Part shown: positions 58,726 to 64,000 of the stretch, in pieces
How the letters are laid out: every line of letters starts with the position of its first letter
How positions within the stretch are numbered: the first letter of the stretch is position 1
Assembly (NCBI GenBank): GCA_016125335.1
Contig: WGLY01000015.1
Coordinates: 124,001-188,000, forward strand
Length of the DNA stretch: 64,000 nucleotides
Direction: 5' to 3'
DNA from: Frankiales bacterium
Lineage (GTDB): Bacteria > Actinomycetota > Actinomycetes > S36-B12 > CAIYMF01
Position numbers and translations under genes: made by a program
Notes under the pieces: generated by a model
Seen by the model: the letters and a program-made list of their open reading frames with translations, nothing else
Database searches by the model: none
Told to the model about the DNA's origin: nothing

Positions 58726-59250
58726 TCAGGAGAGCAGGGCGCCTTCGTGCACGAGCAGGGCCTCCTTGACGGGCAGGCCGTAGGCATAGCCCCCGAGCGA
58801 GCCGTCGCTGCGCAGGATCCGGTGGCAGGGCACGAACGGCGCGACGTGGTTGGTCGCGCACGCCTGGCCGGCGGCCCGCACCGCGGTGGGGCTCCCGGCC
58901 CGGGCGGCGAGGCCGGCGTAGCTGTCGGTGCGGCCTGCCCGCACGCCGCGCAGCTCGGTCCAGGCGCGCTGCATGAACGCGCCGCCGGGCTGCCGCACCT
59001 CGACCCGGTCGAGGGCGTCGAGGTCGCCGGCGGCGTAGGCCGCGAGCGCGGCGACGACGGGCGCCACCCGCGGGGAGTCCGGCGCCTCGCGGTGGCCACG
59101 AGCCTGCTCCTGCTCGGTGAGGAAGCCGAACACCAGGTCGAGCCCGCCGAAGCCGGACGCCACGACGGCCCCGTCGTCCGGGTCGACCACGACGACGACC
59201 CGGCCGCCGGGGACGGCGGCCTCCGCGGTCTCGTACGGCTCGCTGCTCAT
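58726..59250 (-). CDS. ogt: Methylated-DNA-protein-cysteine methyltransferase
   Basis: A 174-residue O6-alkylguanine repair protein. The active-site segment is TNHVAPFVPCHRILRSDGSLGGYAYGLPVKEALLVHEGALL (about 133-173), with the acceptor Cys in PCHRI; QPGGAFMQRAWTELRGVRAGRTDSYAGLAARAGSPTAVRAAG precedes it as the HTH region. ATG 59250 behind GGAGAG. It lies 47 bp after the Ada-AlkA gene and completes its repair set, since that fusion has no methyltransferase domain. Confidence 0.93.
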   Translation of the reverse strand: MSSEPYETAEAAVPGGRVVVVVDPDDGAVVASGFGGLDLVFGFLTEQEQARGHREAPDSPRVAPVVAALAAYAAGDLDALDRVEVRQPGGAFMQRAWTELRGVRAGRTDSYAGLAARAGSPTAVRAAGQACATNHVAPFVPCHRILRSDGSLGGYAYGLPVKEALLVHEGALLS

Positions 59251-59274
59251 GGTCTCTCCTTCTCGTTCGGACCC

Positions 59275-59335
59275 GATGTCACTGGTGAAACGGTTGCTAC
59301 TCGGCCCGGGAAGCGACCGTTTCACCAGTGACATC
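59275..59335. repeat. Perfect 20-bp inverted repeat at the ada-alkA 3' end
   Basis: 59275-59294 is the exact inverse of 59316-59335, with 21 nt between. One arm is the last codons of the Ada-AlkA gene, the other lies between it and ogt. The arms are visibly less GC-rich than the surroundings. It can form a strong hairpin in the mRNA joining the two genes. Confidence 0.85.
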
Positions 59336-60832
59336 GCGGCCGTGCTGGGTGATCGCGGTCCAGAGGTGCTGCGCTGCGTAGGAGCGCCAGGGGCTCCAGG
59401 CGGCGGCGCGCACCGCGAGCGCCGCGGCGTCGGACGGGAGGCCGAGCCGCTCGGCCGACTGGCGCAGCCCGAGGTCGCCGGCGGGGAACGCGTCCGGGTC
59501 GCCGAGGCCGCGCAGCCGCAGGTAGTCCGCCGTCCACGGCCCGATGCCCGGGATCCGCAGCAGGGTGGCGGCGACCTCATCGGGGTCGCCGCCTGTCAGG
59601 TCGACCTCCCCGCGCGCGACCGCGCGCGCCGCGAGGTGCAGGGTGCGCCCGCGCGTGCGCGGCATGCCCAGGGCGGAGATCGCCTCCGGCGCCGACGCCG
59701 CGAGGACGCCGGGCCCCGGGAAGGCCGCGAGCCCGTCGGCCACCGGCGTGCCGAACGCGGCCACCAGCCGGCCCAGCAGCGTGCGCGCCCCGGCCACCGA
59801 CACCTGCTGGCCCACCACGGTCCGCACGAGGGTCTCCCACGGGTCCACCGTGGTGGGCACGCGCAGCCCGGGCCGCGCCGTCACCAGCGGGCGCAGGTCG
59901 GCGTCGGCGCGCAGGACCTCGCCGATGGCGTCCGGGTCCGCGTCGAGGTCGAGCCAGCGGCGCACCCGCCGCACGAGGGACGCCGTGGCCCGCAGGTCGG
60001 TGCCGCTCCGGACGACGACGTGGTCGCCGGCCACCCGCACCTCGGTCACGGCCGGGCCGCGCCGGGTGCCCACCACCCTGCGGTGCGTCCATGCGTCGCC
60101 GTCGGCCGTGTGCTGCTCGAGGCCGACGACGGCCCGCGCCGCCAGATGGGCCCCCACGGCCTGCGCGTCGTAGGGCGGTCGCAGCCGCAGCCGCAGCACC
60201 AGCGCCGGGTCCGACGCCGGGATCGGCGCGACCGGACGACGGCGCAGCTGCGACGGCGGCGCCCCGAACTCGCGGCGCATGACGTCGTTGAACTGCCGGA
60301 TGCTGGCGAAGCCGGCGGCGAACGCGACCTCCGAGAGCGGCAGCTCGGTCTGCTCGACCAGCAGCCGCGCCGTCTGGGCGCGGCGGCTCACCGCGAGCTG
60401 CAGCGGTCCGGCCCCGACCTCGGCCACGAGCGTGCGGTGCAGGTGGCGCTCGGAGACGTGCAGCGTCGCCGCGAGCCCGGTGACGCCGCCCTCGTCGACC
60501 GCGCCGTCCGCGATGAGCCGCAGCGCCCGCGAGGCGAGGTCGCCGCGGTGGTCCCAGTGGCGCGAGCCCGGCGCCGAGTCCGGCCGGCACCTCTTGCAGG
60601 CGCGGAAGCCGGCGCTCACGGCGGCCGCGGGCGCCGCGAAGTAGCGCACGTTGCTGCGCTTCCGCGTCTGCGCCGGGCACACCGGGCGGCAGTAGACACC
60701 GGTGCTCGTCACCCCGAACCACAGCCGTCCGTCGAAGCGCCGGTCGCGCGACACCAGGGCCTGGTAGGCGGCGTCGACGTCGAGCCCGGCCGGCCCAGAG
60801 TAGGCCGGCGGCAGGGCGGTCGCGGTGCTCAC
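59297..60832 (-). CDS. Ada-AlkA fusion: zinc-binding AraC regulator with DNA-3-methyladenine glycosylase
   Basis: A 511-residue fusion. An N-terminal Ada zinc domain (FGVTSTGVYCRPVCPAQTRKRS ... FRACKRCRPDSAPG; four Cys) is followed by an AraC-type HTH (about 95-185: GVTGLAATLHVSERHLHRTLVAEVG ... LSEVAFAAGFASIRQFNDVMRREFG). Then comes an AlkA N-domain and a HhH-GPD glycosylase (about 330-495: LLRIPGIGPWTADYLRLRGLGDPDAFPAGDLGLR, with the catalytic Asp). It should sense methyl phosphotriesters, regulate repair genes and excise alkylated bases. The O6-methyltransferase domain of E. coli Ada is absent and supplied by the neighbouring ogt. GTG 60832. Confidence 0.92.
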   Translation of the reverse strand: MSTATALPPAYSGPAGLDVDAAYQALVSRDRRFDGRLWFGVTSTGVYCRPVCPAQTRKRSNVRYFAAPAAAVSAGFRACKRCRPDSAPGSRHWDHRGDLASRALRLIADGAVDEGGVTGLAATLHVSERHLHRTLVAEVGAGPLQLAVSRRAQTARLLVEQTELPLSEVAFAAGFASIRQFNDVMRREFGAPPSQLRRRPVAPIPASDPALVLRLRLRPPYDAQAVGAHLAARAVVGLEQHTADGDAWTHRRVVGTRRGPAVTEVRVAGDHVVVRSGTDLRATASLVRRVRRWLDLDADPDAIGEVLRADADLRPLVTARPGLRVPTTVDPWETLVRTVVGQQVSVAGARTLLGRLVAAFGTPVADGLAAFPGPGVLAASAPEAISALGMPRTRGRTLHLAARAVARGEVDLTGGDPDEVAATLLRIPGIGPWTADYLRLRGLGDPDAFPAGDLGLRQSAERLGLPSDAAALAVRAAAWSPWRSYAAQHLWTAITQHGRDVTGETVASRAE

Positions 60833-60938
60833 GGGGCAGAGTCTGCCCCAGGCCACCGACCGAGGACTGGCGATAATCGGACGTCGCGACCCGCCTCGCC
60901 GGATCGCGCCCATGGGCCGACCTGGGCCCGATCGCTCC

Positions 60939-60954
60939 TACGATCGGGCGCATG
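60939..60954 (+). promoter_or_regulatory. Leaderless promoter: TACGAT, 7 nt, ATG
   Basis: TACGAT (60939-60944) ends 7 nt before ATG 60952. The divergent Ada-AlkA gene starts 120 bp away. Confidence 0.6.
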
Positions 60955-61329
60955 GTGGTCGCGTCGCGCGGGGTGGTCACGCTCGACTGCGCCGAGCCCG
61001 GCCCGCTCGCGCAGTTCTGGGCCGACGTGCTCGGGGGTCGCGTGGTGCACGCGGGCGACGCCGCCGTGGTCGTGCGCACGGAGTGGGTGGCGATCGCGGC
61101 CATGCGCGTCGAGGGCTACGTGCCGCCCACGTGGCCCGCGGCTGACGTGCCCAAGCAGGTCCACCTCGACCTCGCCGTCGACGACCTCGAGCCCGCGGTG
61201 GCGGAGGCGGTCCGGCTCGGCGCGACCGTGGCGGCGCACCAGCCCGCGCCGGGGCTGCGGCGGATCCTGCTCGACCCGGCCGGCCACCCCTTCTGCCTCA
61301 CCACCCAGGTGCCGCCCGCGGCCCTGTGA
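60952..61329 (+). CDS. VOC/glyoxalase-like protein
   Basis: A 125-residue VOC protein: VVTLDCAEPGPLAQFWADVLGGRVVHAG, then VPKQVHLDLAVDDLEPAVAEAVRLGATVAAHQPAPGLRRILLDPAGHPFCLTT. The His-Leu-Asp and Pro-Phe-Cys-Leu ends follow the same plan as the protein at 25539, but the two are not close copies. Substrate unknown. Leaderless ATG 60952. Confidence 0.85.
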   Translation: MVVASRGVVTLDCAEPGPLAQFWADVLGGRVVHAGDAAVVVRTEWVAIAAMRVEGYVPPTWPAADVPKQVHLDLAVDDLEPAVAEAVRLGATVAAHQPAPGLRRILLDPAGHPFCLTTQVPPAAL

Positions 61330-61374
61330 CCCGGCACGCCCCGCGGCTCCGGCATGCGCAGGACGAGACGCTCG

Positions 61375-63438
61375 TCAGAGCATCGGCTTGAGCCACTCCG
61401 AGAACCACGGGCCCTGCGAGCCGGCGTAGGTGTTCGTGACGTGGTCGGTGTCGCGGTAGATCACGATCCGCCCGTCGACCAGCGAGCACGCGCTCGGGTC
61501 CGGGCACAGGTGCGGGAACGTGTCGACGTTCGTCGCCCCCGCCGCCGCTGCCGCCGTGCGGACGACGTCGAGACCGCGCCCGTGCGGGTCGCCGGTGAAG
61601 TCGCAGTCCGACGGCTTCGCGGCCCGGCCGAGGCACGAGCCCGGCGGTCCGGGCAGCACCGGGTTGTCGCCGAGCACCACCGTGGTGCGCGCGTCCGGCA
61701 TGACCTCGCCGAGGGTCTTCGTGACCGCCGCCGAGATCGCCTGGCTCGGGTCGGGGTAGGGCTGGCCGTTGGCGTCCACCGCGTTGGTCCACGCGGTGGT
61801 GGACGCCAGCACCAGGACGTCCGGCTTGGTCTGCGCGATGAGCGCGAACAGGTTCTGCCGCCACGTGGCGCACTCGGTGTACGTGCGCTGGAGCTTCGTG
61901 CTCGCCACCGGCAGGTCCCACACCGGGCAAGACTGCTTGGTCGCCGTGATGAGCCGGAAGCCGTCCTTCTGCGCCGCGGCCACGAACCCGCCCTGCCACT
62001 GGATCGCGTGGCTGTCGCCCACGAGCATCACCGTCTTGCTCGCGCCGGCGGGGCCGCGCTCGCACGTGGTGACGTCGGTGACGTCGAGACCCACGAAGCA
62101 CACCGAGGCGTCCGGGCTGCCGTCCTGCTTGACCGAGGTGAGCGGCGGCTTGAGCAGCTCCTGCCACCGGGGCAGCGGCAGGGCACGCGCGACGCCGCCG
62201 AGCGCGACGGCGGTGACCGCCGACGCCGTGACGCCCACGGCGATGGTGCGCCAGTTGGGCCAGTGGCGGATGCGGGCGCCGTCGCGCAGCGGCACCTCCA
62301 CCCACCGGTGGGTCGCCCACGCGAGCACGCCGCTGGCGAGGAACGCCGCCACCACGAGCACCCAGCCGGGCACGGTGGTCACCACGCGCAGCAGCACCCA
62401 CACCGGCCAGTGCCACAGGTAGAGCACGTAGGAGGTCGTGGCCACCCAGGCCAGCGGGCGCCAGCCGCCCCATCGCGAGAGCGGGTCACGCGCCGGGTCA
62501 CCCGGGGTGGCGAGCACCAGCGCCACGGGCACCGCGATGGCGAGGCTCCACGGGCTCGGGCTCACGACGTAGAACGAGGGGACGGCGTACATCACCACGA
62601 GCACGGCCAGCACCGCGAGCCGGGCCAGCGCCACGACGTCGATGCCCGCCGGCCGCCACCGGGGCACGCGGCCGCCGCGCGCGATCCACATCGCGACGAG
62701 GGCGCCGAGCAGCAGCTGGTAGGCGCGCCACCACGGCATGAAGAACGCCCGTGCCGGATCCTCCTGCACGGCGAAGCCGGCCCCCACGAGGCTCACCACG
62801 AGCCCGACCGCGGCGACCACCGCGAGCACCGGCAGGAACTGCGGGCGACGCCGGCGCAGCAGCGCGCCGACGCCGATCACCACGAACGGCCAGACGACGT
62901 AGAACTGCTCCTCGACCGCGAGCGACCAGAAGTGCAGGAACGGCGACCCGTCGACCGCGCCGCCGAAGTAGTCGACGGCCTGGGCCGCGAAGTAGAAGTT
63001 GCTCACGTAGAGCAGCGCGGCCACCCCGGCCGGCGCCTGGTCCTTGAGGTAGGCGCGGTCGGCCAGCACCAGCATGGCGACGCCGGTCACCGCGATCACC
63101 AGCACGGCGCTGGGCAGCAGACGGCGCACGCGGCGCGCCAGGAACCACGCGTAGGTGAGGCTGCCGCGCGAGTGCGCGCCGAGCATCTGCTGGGTGATGA
63201 CGAACCCGGAGATCGTGAAGAACACGTCGACGCCGAGGTAGCCGTTCGGCGCGAGGGTGAAGCCGGGGTCGAAGTGGAAGAGCATCACGCCGATGACGGC
63301 GAACACACGGAGCAGCTCGATGTCGGTGCGGCGGGCGCTGTGCGGGGCGTCGGGGGCCGGCACGGGCGCGCTGACGACCGGGATGGGGGCAGTGTCCTCG
63401 GACGCCGACGACGCGGCGGAGCGAGCACGTCCCAGCAC
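61375..63438 (-). CDS. Acyltransferase-3 (OafA/YrhL type) with SGNH domain
   Basis: A 687-residue membrane O-acyltransferase. The N-terminal acyltransferase-3 domain (about 38-400, ten helices) starts RRTDIELLRVFAVIGVMLFHFDPGFTLAPNGYLGVDVFFTISGFVI; FLHFWSLAVEEQFYVVWPF is a family motif. A C-terminal SGNH hydrolase-like domain (about 450-687) has MLVGDSHAIQW (Ser of GDSH) and DTDHVTNTYA (Asp/His). Two-domain proteins of this type O-acetylate cell-surface polysaccharide. GTG 63438 with TAGACT six nt upstream (63450-63445, minus). Confidence 0.9.
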   Translation of the reverse strand: MLGRARSAASSASEDTAPIPVVSAPVPAPDAPHSARRTDIELLRVFAVIGVMLFHFDPGFTLAPNGYLGVDVFFTISGFVITQQMLGAHSRGSLTYAWFLARRVRRLLPSAVLVIAVTGVAMLVLADRAYLKDQAPAGVAALLYVSNFYFAAQAVDYFGGAVDGSPFLHFWSLAVEEQFYVVWPFVVIGVGALLRRRRPQFLPVLAVVAAVGLVVSLVGAGFAVQEDPARAFFMPWWRAYQLLLGALVAMWIARGGRVPRWRPAGIDVVALARLAVLAVLVVMYAVPSFYVVSPSPWSLAIAVPVALVLATPGDPARDPLSRWGGWRPLAWVATTSYVLYLWHWPVWVLLRVVTTVPGWVLVVAAFLASGVLAWATHRWVEVPLRDGARIRHWPNWRTIAVGVTASAVTAVALGGVARALPLPRWQELLKPPLTSVKQDGSPDASVCFVGLDVTDVTTCERGPAGASKTVMLVGDSHAIQWQGGFVAAAQKDGFRLITATKQSCPVWDLPVASTKLQRTYTECATWRQNLFALIAQTKPDVLVLASTTAWTNAVDANGQPYPDPSQAISAAVTKTLGEVMPDARTTVVLGDNPVLPGPPGSCLGRAAKPSDCDFTGDPHGRGLDVVRTAAAAAGATNVDTFPHLCPDPSACSLVDGRIVIYRDTDHVTNTYAGSQGPWFSEWLKPML

Positions 63439-63444
63439 CCGCGC

Positions 63445-63450
63445 AGTCTA
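63445..63450 (-). promoter_or_regulatory. Acyltransferase leaderless -10 (TAGACT)
   Basis: TAGACT on the minus strand, 6 nt before GTG 63438. Confidence 0.6.
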
Positions 63451-63549
63451 CGTGAGCCGTTGCGCCGCCCCCGTCGCCCCGCAGGCCGCGGCGGCGCGTC
63501 GTCCCGCACCCGGGCCCGGCGCGGGGTGGAGCGGACCCCGCCCCGCAGG

Positions 63550-64000
63550 TCAGGGCGCCAGGGCCCGGACCACCGGGAGCAGATCCGGCCACCAGAAGAG
63601 CTCGGTCACGCCGCGTGCGAAGACCCACGTGCGCACCGCGGCGGCGTCCACGTCCGCGAGCGCCGCGAGCCGGCCGGTGAGGCCCGCCGGGTCGGCGGTC
63701 AGTCGTGCGCGGCAGTTGAACAGGTGCTGCACGAGGTCGTACGCCGCCTCCCCCGCGTAGGGCTTCGGGTCGACCACCAGCCACGGCTCACGGTGGGCCG
63801 AGAGCACGTTGCCGGCGTGCAGGTCCGTGCACAGCACGACGTCGCCGTCGACGACCTGCGCCGTGGGCCTCTGCCGCAGCACCGCGATCGCCTCGCGAGC
63901 GAGCCCGGCGTCGACCACGTCCTCGCGACTTCGAAGGCGCTCCTCCGTCTCGTCGGCCCAGATCGCGCACAGCTCGGCGAGCGGCCGGAAGGTCGTCGGC
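63550..64000 (-). CDS. APH(6)/streptomycin-kinase-like phosphotransferase, 3' part (runs off right edge)
   Basis: The C-terminal 149 residues of a kinase-like phosphotransferase; the frame is open to position 64000, so the start lies outside. Visible are VVLCTDLHAGNVLSAHREPWLVVDPKPYAGEAAYDLVQHLFNCRARL, i.e. the catalytic D-L-H-x-G-N and the metal D-P-K-P-Y-x-G-x-x-x-x-D of the APH(6)/hydroxyurea-phosphotransferase group. It may phosphorylate streptomycin or another small molecule. A second, different APH gene is at 34579. Confidence 0.82.
   Translation of the reverse strand, partial: PTTFRPLAELCAIWADETEERLRSREDVVDAGLAREAIAVLRQRPTAQVVDGDVVLCTDLHAGNVLSAHREPWLVVDPKPYAGEAAYDLVQHLFNCRARLTADPAGLTGRLAALADVDAAAVRTWVFARGVTELFWWPDLLPVVRALAP

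Noticed and set aside
59275-59335. Insertion-sequence termini or attachment site.
   Set aside because: No transposase or integrase nearby and one arm lies in the 3' end of an intact gene; treated as a hairpin.

Overview
The window is a very GC-rich (about 70-75% by eye), densely packed stretch of an actinobacterial chromosome. The evidence is the codon use, frequent GTG starts, many leaderless promoters, an actinobacterial-type LexA box, MraZ with GTGGAG operator repeats, and actinobacterial families such as DUF3040, DUF6504 and SAV_6107-type HEPN. Several landmarks (mraZ, DUF3040, metF, a GGPP synthase, an MptA-type mannosyltransferase, a Ser/Thr kinase and a DAHP synthase) occur in the same broad order as the Mycobacterium tuberculosis Rv2166c-Rv2178c block. 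The backbone is therefore a conserved actinobacterial neighbourhood into which lineage-specific genes are inserted. I cannot fix the genus. A pigmented Actinomycetes lineage fits, because a full carotenoid pathway is present.

Layout. 1-4.1 kb: start of mraZ (leaving the window leftwards) with its promoter/operator, an RDD membrane protein coupled to a 23-residue-repeat protein, and a secreted protein. 4.1-9.0 kb: a large two-cyclase-domain/NTPase protein translationally coupled to a cyclic-nucleotide-binding protein, then a MaoC hydratase. 9.2-15.7 kb: a FetAB-like ABC pair and a MoxR-DUF58-transglutaminase operon. 15.8-24.7 kb: DUF3040, dinB, then an SOS mutagenesis cassette (dnaE2, HEPN protein, DUF6504) behind a perfect LexA box. 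24.8-27.0 kb: YbaK-like deacylase, a VOC protein and a cation exchanger.

27.1-31.4 kb is a carotenoid end-group operon (CrtA-like, CruF, GT2 glycosyltransferase, CrtI-family desaturase). 31.4-41.1 kb is mixed: secreted protein, AAC(2') and APH family enzymes, CYTH, hydrolase, a TetR/MFS efflux pair, CDP-alcohol phosphatidyltransferase, SIMPL and metF. 41.3-49.9 kb carries the core carotenoid genes crtE, crtI, crtB, crtYc and crtYd. Among them lie an MptA-like mannosyltransferase, a lipoprotein RNase with its barstar inhibitor, a TupA-like ATP-grasp protein and a YjbR protein. Together the crt genes predict a monocyclic, hydroxylated and glycosylated C40 carotenoid.

50-54.5 kb: an F420-type flavin oxidoreductase, a PASTA kinase, a sulfite-oxidase-like molybdoenzyme, and a type I-beta DAHP synthase behind a leaderless aromatic (W-F-Y) leader peptide and hairpins, which I read as an attenuator. 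54.5-57.1 kb: an islet of small single-domain genes with visibly less GC-biased sequence and long inverted repeats. 57.1-64 kb: threonine aldolase, YqeY, an Ogt/Ada-AlkA alkylation-repair pair, a VOC protein, an OafA-type acyltransferase and a truncated aminoglycoside-kinase-like gene leaving the right edge.

No tRNA, rRNA, CRISPR array, insertion sequence or transposase was seen. A recurring theme is leaderless expression: at least 18 genes have a TANNNT-type hexamer ending 6-8 nt before the start codon.
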